From NCBI RefSeq assembly GCF_000158915.1, contig NZ_GG657754.1:3936988-3971730 (forward strand): a stretch of DNA of 34,743 nt. The letters run 5' to 3'. This document shows positions 9,239 to 16,800 of the stretch, in pieces. Position 1 is the stretch's first letter. Every line of letters begins with the position of its first letter. Position numbers and translations under genes: made by a program. Origin of the DNA: Streptomyces himastatinicus ATCC 53653 (GTDB taxonomy: Bacteria > Actinomycetota > Actinomycetes > Streptomycetales > Streptomycetaceae). The notes below the pieces were generated by a model, which saw only the letters and a program-made list of their open reading frames with translations, was not told the origin of the DNA and ran no database searches.

Positions 9239-9288
9239 CCGGCCGCGCCGCCCGCGCCCGTTCGATCCGGCGCCCGCGGCGCGGCCGG
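9239..9288 (+). terminator. Intercistronic hairpin after the lipoprotein gene
   Basis: A 13-bp perfect stem (arms 9239-9251 and 9276-9288) with a 24-base loop lies 26 bases past the bldKB stop and before bldKC. In binding-protein operons such hairpins commonly protect the upstream mRNA and attenuate the downstream genes. That role is inferred here. There is no U-tract. Confidence 0.5.
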
Positions 9289-9319
9289 TACCCGCCCCGA
9301 CCGGAAGATCCATGACGCC

Positions 9320-10297
9320 ATGTTGAGATTCCTCGCCCGCCGCTCCCTCGGCGCGATCGTGATCCTCCTGCTGATCAGTGCGATCACCTTCTTCCTCTTC
9401 TTCGCCCTGCCCGCCGAGCCCGCCCGGCTCGCCTGCGGCAAGAGCTGCGACCCCACCTCGCTCGCCATCATCAACAAGAACCTCGGCCTGGACGAGCCGG
9501 TGCCGGTGCAGTACGCGAAGTTCATGGCCGGGATCGTCGCCGGGCGGGACTTCGCGGTCGGGCACTGCGACGCCCCCTGCTTCGGCTACTCCTTCGTCAG
9601 CCAGGAGCCGGTGTGGGGCACCATCGTCGACCGCTTCCCGACCACCCTCTCGCTCGCCCTGGGCGGCGCCGCGGTGTTCCTGGTCTGCGGGATCGGCATC
9701 GGGATGGTCGCGGCCTGGCGGCGCGGCACCTGGATCGACAAGCTCTTCAGCTCGCTGTCGCTGCTGGGCGCGTCCCTCCAGATCTACTTCGTCGGCGTGC
9801 TGTGCCTGGCCTGGTTCGTCAGCGGACTGGGAATCATGGACCAGCCCGCCTACTACCCCTTCACCGACAACCCGGCGAAGTGGTTCAGCGGAATGCTGCT
9901 GCCCTGGCTGGTGCTTTCGCTGATCTTCATGGCCAACTACAGCCGCATGACCCGCTCCCAGATGGTCGAGCAACTCCAGGAGGACCACGTCCGCACAGCC
10001 AGGGCCAAGGGTCTTTCCGGCCGGACGGTCTTCTTCCGCTACGCCTGGCGCGGCGCCATCGCCCCCATCGTCACCATCTTCGGCATCGACCTCGGCTCGC
10101 TGTTCGGCGGGGCGATGGTCACCGAGTACACCTTCACCCTGCACGGCATCGGACGGCTCGCCGTGGAGTCCGTCCAGCTGACCGATCTGCCGATGCTGAT
10201 GGGCGTGATGCTGGTCAGCGCCGCGGCCATCGTCATGTTCAACATCCTGGTGGACGCCGCCTACGCCGTCATCGACCCGCGCGTACGCCTCGCCTAG
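9320..10297 (+). CDS. bldKC: Oligopeptide ABC transporter permease, BldKC-like (OppB/DppB type)
   Basis: This is the second membrane subunit of the importer, 325 residues. It opens with MLRFLARRSLGAIVILLLISAITFFLFF, the usual OppB first helix. The AEPARLACGKSCDP loop follows, replacing the usual LPGDP region, and contains two cysteines. A second cysteine pair (CDAPC) lies near residue 80. The later helices and the EAA loop (about 212-245, VRTARAKGLSGRTVFFRYAW) are intact, and it ends in DPRVRLA as OppB proteins do. I chose the ATG at 9320 because it gives the standard start; the best upstream purine block (GGAAG) is 12 bases away, so initiation may be weak. Extracytoplasmic cysteine pairs are uncommon in OppB and could form disulfides. 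Confidence 0.8.
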   Translation: MLRFLARRSLGAIVILLLISAITFFLFFALPAEPARLACGKSCDPTSLAIINKNLGLDEPVPVQYAKFMAGIVAGRDFAVGHCDAPCFGYSFVSQEPVWGTIVDRFPTTLSLALGGAAVFLVCGIGIGMVAAWRRGTWIDKLFSSLSLLGASLQIYFVGVLCLAWFVSGLGIMDQPAYYPFTDNPAKWFSGMLLPWLVLSLIFMANYSRMTRSQMVEQLQEDHVRTARAKGLSGRTVFFRYAWRGAIAPIVTIFGIDLGSLFGGAMVTEYTFTLHGIGRLAVESVQLTDLPMLMGVMLVSAAAIVMFNILVDAAYAVIDPRVRLA

Positions 10298-10310
10298 AAG
10301 GACGCCCGAC

Positions 10311-11342
10311 GTGACCACCGACGCGACCCCAGCCTTCCTGTCCGTACGCGACCTGCACGTCCGCTTCGCCACCGAGGACGGCACCGTCAAGGCCGTGGAC
10401 GGCCTCTCCTTCGACCTCGAACGCGGCCGGACGCTCGGCATCGTCGGCGAGTCCGGCTCCGGCAAGTCCGTCACCAACCTCACCGTGCTCGGCCTCCACG
10501 ACCCGCGCACCACCACGGTCACCGGCGAGATCCACCTCGACGGGCAGGAGCTGACCCGCGCACCCGAACGCACCCTGGAGCGGCTGCGCGGCAACACCAT
10601 GGCGATGATCTTCCAGGATCCGCTGACCGCCCTCTCGCCGTACTACACCGTCGGCCGCCAGATCGCCGAGCCGTACCGCAAGCACACCGGCGCCTCCAAG
10701 CGGGACGCCCGGCTGCGCGCCGTCGAGATGCTGGAGAAGGTCGGCATCCCCAACCCGCGGCTGCGGGTGGACGACTATCCGCACCAGTTCTCCGGCGGGA
10801 TGCGGCAGCGCGCCATGATCGCCATGGCGCTGGTCTGCGACCCCGATCTGCTGATCGCCGACGAGCCGACCACCGCCCTCGACGTCACCGTCCAGGCGCA
10901 GATCCTGGACCTGTTGAAAGACCTCCAGCAGGAGTTCGGCTCCGCGATCATCCTGATCACCCACGATCTGGGCGTGGTCGCCAACACCGCCGACGACCTG
11001 CTGGTGATGTACGCGGGCCGGGCCGTCGAGCGCGGCACGGTCCGCGAGGTGCTGCGGGCGCCCCGACACCCGTACACCTGGGGGCTGCTCAGCTCCATGC
11101 CCCGGCTGTCCTCCGCCGTCGACGAACCGCTCAGCCCCATCCCCGGCACCCCGCCGAGCCTCCTCGCCCCGCCGCCCGGCTGCCCGTTCCACCCCCGGTG
11201 CGGCTATACGGCGGAGGTCGGCGGCGAGCGCTGCCGCGGCGAGCGGCCCACCCTCCCGGACGGCCGGGGCGCCGCCTGCCACCTGGGCACCGAGCGGACG
11301 CGGACCCTCTTCACCGAGCAGATCAAGCCCCGGCTGGGCTAA
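10311..11342 (+). CDS. bldKD: Oligopeptide ABC transporter ATPase, BldKD-like (OppD type)
   Basis: This cytoplasmic ATPase powers the importer with BldKE. It has 343 residues. Walker A is GESGSGKS (46-53), Q-loop Gln102, signature SGGMRQR (161-167), Walker B LLIADEP (180-186), and the H-loop is in LITHDLG. The C-terminal oligopeptide/dipeptide domain has the Cys-containing [10 protein letters not shown] segment. In the family such a domain may hold an iron-sulfur cluster, but only the cysteines are visible here. The GTG start has AAGGA 8 bases upstream, and it lies 13 bases after bldKC. All ATPase motifs are intact. Confidence 0.82.
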   Translation: MTTDATPAFLSVRDLHVRFATEDGTVKAVDGLSFDLERGRTLGIVGESGSGKSVTNLTVLGLHDPRTTTVTGEIHLDGQELTRAPERTLERLRGNTMAMIFQDPLTALSPYYTVGRQIAEPYRKHTGASKRDARLRAVEMLEKVGIPNPRLRVDDYPHQFSGGMRQRAMIAMALVCDPDLLIADEPTTALDVTVQAQILDLLKDLQQEFGSAIILITHDLGVVANTADDLLVMYAGRAVERGTVREVLRAPRHPYTWGLLSSMPRLSSAVDEPLSPIPGTPPSLLAPPPGCPFHPRCGYTAEVGGERCRGERPTLPDGRGAACHLGTERTRTLFTEQIKPRLG

Positions 11343-11355
11343 GGAGCGCCTTCAG

Positions 11356-12429
11356 ATGAGCATCGAGTCGGGCACCCCCGAACCCCTTTTGGTCGCCGAG
11401 AAGCTGACCAAGCACTTCCCGATCATGGGCGGCTTCCCCTTCCGGCGGAAGGTGGGCGCCGTCCAGGCCGTAGACGGCATCGACCTGACCGTGCACGCGG
11501 GGACGAGCTTCGGGCTGGTCGGCGAGTCCGGCTGCGGCAAGTCCACCACCGGGCGGCTGCTGACCCGGCTGCTGGAACCCACCGCCGGGCAGATCACCTA
11601 CCGGGGCCGGGACATCACCCACGCGGACCGCAAACAGCTGGCGCCGGTCCGCTCCGAGATCCAGATGATCTTCCAGGATCCGTACTCCTCGCTGAACCCC
11701 CGGCAGACCGTCGGCACCATCATCTCCGGGCCGATGGAGATCAACGGCATCCGCCCGCCCGGCGGCCGCGAGGCCCGGGTGCGCGAACTGCTGGAGACCG
11801 TCGGCCTCAACCCCGAGCACTACAACCGCTTCCCGCACGAGTTCTCCGGCGGCCAGCGCCAGCGCATCGGAGTCGCCCGTGCCCTCGCCCTCGAACCCCG
11901 GCTGATCGTCGCCGACGAGCCGGTCTCGGCGCTCGACGTCTCGATCCAGGCCCAGGTCGTCAACCTGCTCCAGCAACTCCAGCGCGAGCTGGGCATCGCG
12001 TTCCTCTTCATCGCCCATGACCTCGCCGTCGTACGGCACTTCTCGCAGCGCGTCGCGGTCATGTACCTCGGGAAGATCGTCGAGGTCGGCGACCGCGACT
12101 CCATCTACCACCGCCCCCGCCACCCGTACACCCACGCCCTGCTGTCCGCCGTCCCGGACGCGGCCGTGGTGATGGCCGACGACTCCCCCGCCGCCCACCG
12201 CGAACGCATCCGCCTCGCCGGTGACGTCCCCTCCCCCATCGCCCCGCCCTCCGGCTGCCGCTTCCGCACCCGCTGCTGGAAGGCCCAGGACAAGTGCGCG
12301 ACGGAAGAGCCGCCGCTGCTGCGCATCGAGGGCAACCGCGAGGGCCACCTGTCCGCCTGCCACTTCCCCGAGGCCCCCACCACCGAGGCCCGCGACCAGG
12401 ACATCGTCCTCGACCCGGCGCTGTCATGA
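11356..12429 (+). CDS. bldKE: Oligopeptide ABC transporter ATPase, BldKE-like (OppF type)
   Basis: This is the second ATPase of the importer, 357 residues. Walker A is GESGCGKS (57-64), signature SGGQRQR (164-170), Walker B LIVADEP (183-189), and the H-loop is in FIAHDLAVV. The C-terminal [11 protein letters not shown] segment is typical of OppF. The N-terminal PIMGGFPFRRKVGAVQAVDG is the usual OppF signature preceding the first strand. AAGGAG lies 9 bases before the ATG. It starts 13 bases after bldKD, and its TGA stop overlaps the ATG of a decayed gene. It is the last intact gene of the operon, and no terminator hairpin is evident after it. Confidence 0.82.
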   Translation: MSIESGTPEPLLVAEKLTKHFPIMGGFPFRRKVGAVQAVDGIDLTVHAGTSFGLVGESGCGKSTTGRLLTRLLEPTAGQITYRGRDITHADRKQLAPVRSEIQMIFQDPYSSLNPRQTVGTIISGPMEINGIRPPGGREARVRELLETVGLNPEHYNRFPHEFSGGQRQRIGVARALALEPRLIVADEPVSALDVSIQAQVVNLLQQLQRELGIAFLFIAHDLAVVRHFSQRVAVMYLGKIVEVGDRDSIYHRPRHPYTHALLSAVPDAAVVMADDSPAAHRERIRLAGDVPSPIAPPSGCRFRTRCWKAQDKCATEEPPLLRIEGNREGHLSACHFPEAPTTEARDQDIVLDPALS

Positions 12430-12972
12430 CGCCTGGCAGAGGGTGGCGGCACTGGGCCGGGTGGCTGGCGTGGCTGCTGCCTCTGGGGCTGACCCGCCGC
12501 TGGTCACGGTGGCCGTCACACCCCACCTCGACAGCGGTTGCGGTACCGACGGCGGGTGGGTCTTCCCCGTACCGGCGGCCCGGCTGGCCGATTACGTGCC
12601 CGGGGAGCGGCCCAGCCGGAACGGGACGACCTGGGACCGGGACCCGTACGCCTTCGGGGGCGCGGCGCCGGACGCTCTCAGGCTCGGCCTCAGGGTGCGG
12701 GCGCGGGGCGACCGCACCATCGTCCTCAAGGACTTCACCGTGCACGTCGTCGAGCGCGCCAAGCCCCTGACGGGTGCGGTGCTCGACCCCTGGCCGGTCA
12801 GCCAAAGCTGCGGCGGAGGCGGCGCATCCCCGACCCCTCCCTGGTACGGGAAGAAGGACCTCGACGCCTCCCCGCCGCGCTGGACCAGGACACGTCCCGG
12901 AACACCACCCCGGCCGACGGCCTGCCCGCCTACGCGTGGGGCGGCACCGCATGGCGTGTCGGAAAACCTTGA
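12426..12972 (+). pseudogene. Decayed hypothetical gene with at least two frameshifts and lost C-terminus
   Basis: The ATG overlaps the bldKE stop (ATGA). The first frame gives MTPGRGWRHWAGWLAWLLPL, a membrane-anchor-like start. From about 12495 the coding signal continues in another frame (LVTVAVTPHLDSGCGTDGG, then WVFPVP and a long stretch to SCGGG near 12817). From about 12885 it moves to a third frame (DTSRNTTPADGLPAYAWGGT) and stops at 12972. The three pieces read as one protein with an N-terminal helix and a Cys-containing extracytoplasmic domain, a type I recall as hypothetical proteins in Streptomyces but cannot name. The C-terminal end is missing, and the coding remnant runs into the arsR promoter, suggesting a deletion joined the two. 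It would not make a functional protein as written. Confidence 0.6.
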
Positions 12973-12998
12973 CACGTCGGAAATCCCCGACGCATAGT
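12969..12998 (+). promoter_or_regulatory. Promoter of the arsR/SRPBCC operon
   Basis: TTGACA (12969-12974), an 18-base spacer and CATAGT (12993-12998) form a good housekeeping-type promoter. The predicted transcription start falls at or one base before the ATG at 13006, and no ribosome-binding site precedes it, so the mRNA is probably leaderless. Confidence 0.6.
12975..12992 (+). promoter_or_regulatory. Palindromic operator filling the arsR promoter spacer
   Basis: CGTCGG (12975-12980) and CCGACG (12987-12992) form a perfect 6-bp inverted repeat separated by 6 bases. It exactly fills the spacer between the -35 and -10 boxes, a position that would let a dimeric repressor block RNA polymerase. 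A partial copy (TGTCGGAAAACC) lies just upstream, ending at the -35. The ArsR-type protein encoded next is the likely ligand (inference). Confidence 0.5.
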
Positions 12999-13005
12999 GG
13001 CGGCC

Positions 13006-13320
13006 ATGGCGGCAGTCGATGTGTTCAGCGCTCTGGCCAATCCCGTACGGCGCAAGCTGCTGGAGGTCCTCCAGGCCGGGCCGCGCTCGGCGGGCGACCT
13101 GGCGGGTGAGTTCGAGCTCAGCAGACCCGCGGTCTCCGAACACCTCACGGTGCTCAAGAACGCCCGACTGGTGCGCGAGGAGCCCCGGGGGCGGCATCGC
13201 TACTACCACCTGGAAGCGGCCCCGCTCGCGGAAGTGGGCGAGTGGCTCCACCCCTTCGAGCACTACTGGCGCGCCCGCATGGGGGCGCTGCGCGACCTGA
13301 TCGACGAGGAGAACCGATGA
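13006..13320 (+). CDS. ArsR-family winged-helix transcriptional regulator
   Basis: This is a 104-residue winged-helix repressor. The sequence ALANPVRRKLLEVLQAGPRSAGDL matches the first helices. The recognition helix is SRPAVSEHLTVLKNARLV (39-56), and the wing is EEPRGRHRYYHLE (58-70). There is no cysteine or CXC motif, so it is not a classical metal sensor. It belongs with the ArsR members paired with SRPBCC/AHSA1 proteins. The GTG at 12997 is in frame, but it lies inside the -10 box, so the ATG at 13006 is the start. The following SRPBCC gene overlaps it by 4 bases. Autoregulation through the palindrome in its promoter is likely. Confidence 0.85.
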   Translation: MAAVDVFSALANPVRRKLLEVLQAGPRSAGDLAGEFELSRPAVSEHLTVLKNARLVREEPRGRHRYYHLEAAPLAEVGEWLHPFEHYWRARMGALRDLIDEENR

Positions 13321-13736
13321 CCACCGACGACCCGGCCGCCATCCACTGCGACCAGTTCATCGCCCACCCGCCCGCCACGGTCTGGAAGGCCCTCACCGAC
13401 CCCGAGCTGCACGCGCGCTGGTGGGCCGCCGGGGACGTACGGCCGGTCGTCGGGCACCGCTTCACCCTGGACATGGGCCAGTGGGGGCAGCAGCCGTGCG
13501 AGGTGCTGGACGTCGAGCCCGAGCGCCTGCTGCGCTACAGCTTCGCCTCCGGCACCCTGGACACCACGATCACCTGGCGGCTGGAGCCCGAGGGCACCGG
13601 CACCCGCCTCTTCCTCGAACACTCCGGCTTCGACCTCGACTCCCCGCTCGGCAGGGCCGCGCTCGACGGCATGGGAAGCGGCTGGCCCGACGTTCTCCGC
13701 GGTATCGAACGGGTCATGACCTCAGCAGACTGCTAG
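13317..13736 (+). CDS. SRPBCC (AHSA1-like) ligand-binding domain protein
   Basis: This is a 139-residue START-like fold protein. It has FIAHPPATVWKALTDPELHARWWAAGD near the N-terminus and TITWRLEPEGTGTRLFLEHSGFD in the C-terminal half, both typical of the AHSA1/polyketide-cyclase-like superfamily. The ATG overlaps the arsR stop (ATGA) and has GAGGAG 6 bases upstream. In the family such proteins bind hydrophobic ligands; the ligand here is unknown. The close pairing suggests it modulates or is controlled by the ArsR regulator. Confidence 0.82.
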   Translation: MTTDDPAAIHCDQFIAHPPATVWKALTDPELHARWWAAGDVRPVVGHRFTLDMGQWGQQPCEVLDVEPERLLRYSFASGTLDTTITWRLEPEGTGTRLFLEHSGFDLDSPLGRAALDGMGSGWPDVLRGIERVMTSADC

Positions 13737-13754
13737 GGGGCGGCTTGCCCCACG

Positions 13755-13760
13755 TAATCT
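13755..13760 (+). promoter_or_regulatory. Possible -10 element for the GlxA-type regulator gene
   Basis: TAATCT ends 7 bases before the GTG start at 13768, and no ribosome-binding site is present, which suits a leaderless transcript. No clear -35 is visible. Confidence 0.35.
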
Positions 13761-13767
13761 GGTCCCC

Positions 13768-14724
13768 GTGCCAGCCTCCCGCCTGCGTCGCGTCGCCGTC
13801 CTGGTGCTCGAGGGCGCGAAGCCGCTCGATGTCGGCATTCCCGCTCAGGTGTTCACGACCCGCGCGAGCATGCCGTACGAGGTGCACGTGTGCGGCGCGG
13901 CACCAGGACTCGTGACCGGCGGCGACGGTCTGTCGTACCACGTCGCCCAAGGTCTCGACGCTCTCGCGTGGGCCGACCTCGTCTTCATCCCCGGCTACCG
14001 GTTCCCGGACCGCGACGACCCGCCGCGGGCCGTCGTCGAGGCGCTGCTCGCCGCCCACGAGCGGGGCGGGCGCCTCGCCGCCATCTCGACGGGTGCCTTC
14101 GCGCTCGCCGCCACGGGCCTGCTCGACGGCAAGCGTGCCACGACGCACTGGCATTACGCACGGGCGCTCGCGGCGAAGCACCCCCTCGTCCAGGTCGACG
14201 AGAACGTTCTGTTCGTCGACGAGGGCAGCGTGCTGACGTCGGCCGGCGCAGCCTCCGGCATCGACCTGTGCCTGCACATCCTGCGGGGCGACCTCGGGGT
14301 GGCCGCCTCGAACCACGCGGCCCGGCGCCTGGTCGCGGCCCCCTACCGCAGCGGCGGTCAGGCGCAGTACGTGCCGCGCAGCGTGCCCGAGCCGCTCGGC
14401 GAGCGGTTCGCCGCCACCCGCGAGTGGGCGCTGCACCGGCTCGGCGAGCCCCTCAGCCTCGAAACCCTCGCCCAGCACGCGGCCGTCTCGGCGCGCACCT
14501 TCTCGCGGCGCTTCGCCGAGGACACCGGGTACACGCCGATGCAGTGGGTCATGCGTGCCCGTATCGATGTGGCCCGCGAACTGCTCGAACGTTCCGAGCG
14601 CAGCGTCGAGCAGATCGCGAACGACGTCGGGCTCGGCACCGGCACCAATCTGCGGATGCACTTCCAGCGCATCCTCGGGACCACGCCGAGCGAGTACCGG
14701 CGCACGTTCACGCAGGGCGAGTAG
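13768..14724 (+). CDS. GlxA-type transcriptional regulator (DJ-1/PfpI domain plus AraC HTH)
   Basis: This is a 318-residue, two-domain regulator. The N-terminal DJ-1/PfpI-like domain (about 8-175) senses an unknown ligand; the C-terminal AraC/XylS domain (about 210-318) binds DNA, with both HTH segments visible (LSLETLAQHAAVSARTFSRR and SVEQIANDVGLGTGTNLRMH). At the nucleophile elbow the usual Cys is Ser (AISTGAF, Ser107), so it is not expected to act as an enzyme. The GTG start is chosen from the -10-like element just upstream. It lies 134 bases upstream of, and parallel to, a GAPDH gene, which is a candidate target. Confidence 0.85.
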   Translation: MPASRLRRVAVLVLEGAKPLDVGIPAQVFTTRASMPYEVHVCGAAPGLVTGGDGLSYHVAQGLDALAWADLVFIPGYRFPDRDDPPRAVVEALLAAHERGGRLAAISTGAFALAATGLLDGKRATTHWHYARALAAKHPLVQVDENVLFVDEGSVLTSAGAASGIDLCLHILRGDLGVAASNHAARRLVAAPYRSGGQAQYVPRSVPEPLGERFAATREWALHRLGEPLSLETLAQHAAVSARTFSRRFAEDTGYTPMQWVMRARIDVARELLERSERSVEQIANDVGLGTGTNLRMHFQRILGTTPSEYRRTFTQGE

Positions 14725-14858
14725 CCCACGCCGACCACCTCCCGCGGGCTTGGCACGATTCTTGCGAACCATGGCGCTCACGCCACGGCCACCGCCGGAT
14801 CCCGCACGCGAGGCTGGTGACGAACCCGCACGAGCCGCAGAGACACCAAGGGGTATTC

Positions 14859-15857
14859 ATGACTCGCGTCGCCATCAACGGATTCGGCCGCATCGGACGC
14901 AATGTGGTGCGCGCCCTGCTCGAACGCGACAGCGGCATCGAGATCGTCGCCGTCAACGACCTCACCGAGCCCGCCACCCTCGCCCGGCTCCTCGCCTACG
15001 ACTCCACGGCCGGCCGGCTCGGCCGCCCGGTGACCGTCGACGGCGACACCCTCGTCGTCGACGGCCGGCGCATCAAGGTGCTGGCCGAGCGCGACCCGGC
15101 GCGGCTGCCCTGGGCCGAACTCGGCGTCGATGTCGCGCTGGAGTCCACCGGCCGCTTCACGTCGGCCAAGGCCGCCCGCGCCCACCTCGACGCGGGTGCG
15201 AAGAAGGTGCTCGTCAGCGCGCCGTCGGACGGCGCCGACGTCACGCTCGCGTACGGGGTCAACAGCGACGCGTACGACCCGGCCACGCACACGATCGTCT
15301 CGAACGCCTCGTGCACGACCAACGCGCTCGCGCCGCTGGCCGCAGTGCTGGACGAGCTGGCGGGCATCGAGCACGGCTTCATGACGACGGTGCACGCCTA
15401 CACCCAGGAGCAGAACCTCCAGGACGGTCCGCACCGCGACGCCCGCCGGGCCCGCGCCGCCGGTGTCAACATCGTGCCGACCACGACGGGCGCCGCCAAG
15501 GCGATCGGCCTCGTGCTGCCGAACCTCGACGGCAAGCTGTCGGGCGACTCGATCCGCGTGCCGGTTCCGGTGGGCTCGATCGTCGAACTCAACACCACCG
15601 TCGCACGCGACGTCACGCGCGACGACGTGCTGGCGGCGTACCGCGCCGCGGCGGAGGGCCCGCTGGCCGGCGTCCTGGAGTACTCGGACGACCCGCTCGT
15701 CTCGTCCGACATCACGGGCAACCCGGCCTCGTCGATCTTCGACTCGGCCCTCACCCGCGTCGACGGCCGCCACGTCAAGGTCGTCGCCTGGTACGACAAC
15801 GAGTGGGGCTTCTCGAACCGCGTGATCGACACCCTCGAACTCCTCGCCAACGGCTGA
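14859..15857 (+). CDS. gap: Type I glyceraldehyde-3-phosphate dehydrogenase
   Basis: GAPDH oxidises and phosphorylates glyceraldehyde 3-phosphate to 1,3-bisphosphoglycerate in the cytoplasm. The protein has 332 residues. INGFGRIGRN is the nucleotide-binding loop, and Asp34 after the second strand favours NAD over NADP. The active site has SNASCTTN with Cys152 and TTVHAYTQEQ with His179, and WYDNEWG is the C-terminal signature. AAGGGG lies 5 bases before the ATG. It stands apart from pgk/tpi and follows a GlxA-type regulator, so it is probably an accessory GAPDH rather than the glycolytic operon copy. In some Streptomyces extra GAPDHs give resistance to inhibitors such as pentalenolactone; nothing here proves that. 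It converges on the GNAT gene with an 8-base gap. Confidence 0.92.
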   Translation: MTRVAINGFGRIGRNVVRALLERDSGIEIVAVNDLTEPATLARLLAYDSTAGRLGRPVTVDGDTLVVDGRRIKVLAERDPARLPWAELGVDVALESTGRFTSAKAARAHLDAGAKKVLVSAPSDGADVTLAYGVNSDAYDPATHTIVSNASCTTNALAPLAAVLDELAGIEHGFMTTVHAYTQEQNLQDGPHRDARRARAAGVNIVPTTTGAAKAIGLVLPNLDGKLSGDSIRVPVPVGSIVELNTTVARDVTRDDVLAAYRAAAEGPLAGVLEYSDDPLVSSDITGNPASSIFDSALTRVDGRHVKVVAWYDNEWGFSNRVIDTLELLANG

Positions 15858-15865
15858 CGGCTGGG

Positions 15866-16654
15866 TCAGCTGAAACGCGAGAAGACGTGCGCGCGGCCCA
15901 CGGTGGTGAAGCCGCGGCGCGCGTACCAGTGGCGCGGCCAGTCCTCCCCGTCGGCCACCAGGAACCGCAGGGCGCACCCCGCGGCCGCCGCCCGCTGGAG
16001 GGCACCGGACAGCACGGCGTCGGCGTACCCGCGGCGGCGCGCGTGCTCGGCCGTGACCACCTCCTCGATCTGGGCGACGCCGTCGGCGGGCTCCATGTAG
16101 AGGTCGGCCCAGGACGCGACCTCGCCGTCCTCGTCGTGCACGGCCAGGAACCGCACGTCCTCGGCCCCGTTCCGCCGGGCGGCCCGCCGCCCCACCATCT
16201 GACGCACCGTCTCCTCGTCGGCGTCGGGCATCCACAGCCGCTGCTGGTTCGCCAGCGCCCGCCACAGCGGCCCGTACGGATCGGGGCCGAGGTCCAGCTC
16301 CACGACCTCCCCGCGCCCCGCGGCCGCCACCGGCCCGGTGTACGTCATCACCAGCTCGACCCCGTGCTCGTACCCCGCCAGGGTCAGCGCGGGCGCACAC
16401 GCGAGCCCGAGCCGGTCGTCGTGGACGGTGATCCGCCGATGCGGCAACTCCGCCATCGCCGCGTCCGCGACGGCCGGAAGCTCCGTCGGCTCGACGGGCC
16501 CGTCGATGTGGATCTCGTTGTGCTCGTGCGAGCGCACGTACGCGTCGTGCCGCACCAGAAAGCCACCCGGCACCGGCCTGACCTCGGCGGACTGGCGGCG
16601 TGCGAACAGGAGCCGGAAGTCGACGGCGCGCTGAAGGTCGTAGGGTCGTGCCAT
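15866..16654 (-). CDS. GNAT family N-acetyltransferase
   Basis: This is a 262-residue protein with the GNAT acetyl-CoA-binding core in the C-terminal half. VAQIEEVVTAEHARRRGYADAVLSGALQRA (about 188-217) contains the pyrophosphate-binding RRRGYA loop, followed by DWPRHWYARRGFTTVGR. The N-terminal half (about 1-120) is a second, degenerate GNAT-like region or substrate domain. The substrate is unknown. The ATG at 16654 has GAGGA 6 bases upstream. A TnpB-type element ends 22 bases upstream of the ATG, between the gene and the nearest promoter-like sequence, so its original promoter has probably been displaced. Confidence 0.85.
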   Translation of the reverse strand: MARPYDLQRAVDFRLLFARRQSAEVRPVPGGFLVRHDAYVRSHEHNEIHIDGPVEPTELPAVADAAMAELPHRRITVHDDRLGLACAPALTLAGYEHGVELVMTYTGPVAAAGRGEVVELDLGPDPYGPLWRALANQQRLWMPDADEETVRQMVGRRAARRNGAEDVRFLAVHDEDGEVASWADLYMEPADGVAQIEEVVTAEHARRRGYADAVLSGALQRAAAAGCALRFLVADGEDWPRHWYARRGFTTVGRAHVFSRFS

Positions 16655-16656
16655 GG

Positions 16657-16800
16657 CTGTTCCTCGTCCTCCGGTCTTTGACGTCCTCCCTGCCATGAAT
16701 GGCGGGATTCCCCATTTTTCAGGGGTTTCGGCCGGTTGCCCGGCTTACGGGTTCCTGCTTCGCGGACCGGCTCGTGCCGAGGTCTCCACAGGCTGGGAAC
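16657..16800 (-). ncRNA. Candidate omega (reRNA) guide RNA of the TnpB element
   Basis: Known of the family: TnpB uses an RNA made from the 3' end of its gene and the right end of the element, with the adjoining host sequence as guide. Here the minus strand past the tnpB stop has a stem-loop (16687-16707, stem TCCCGCCAT with one bulged A, small loop). It ends in GGGAGGACGTCAA at about 16678, resembling the scaffold ends of such RNAs. The guide would then be the 20 or so bases from 16677 down, which are the leader of the GNAT gene. The 5' limit (around 16800) is arbitrary. No expression evidence. Confidence 0.4.
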
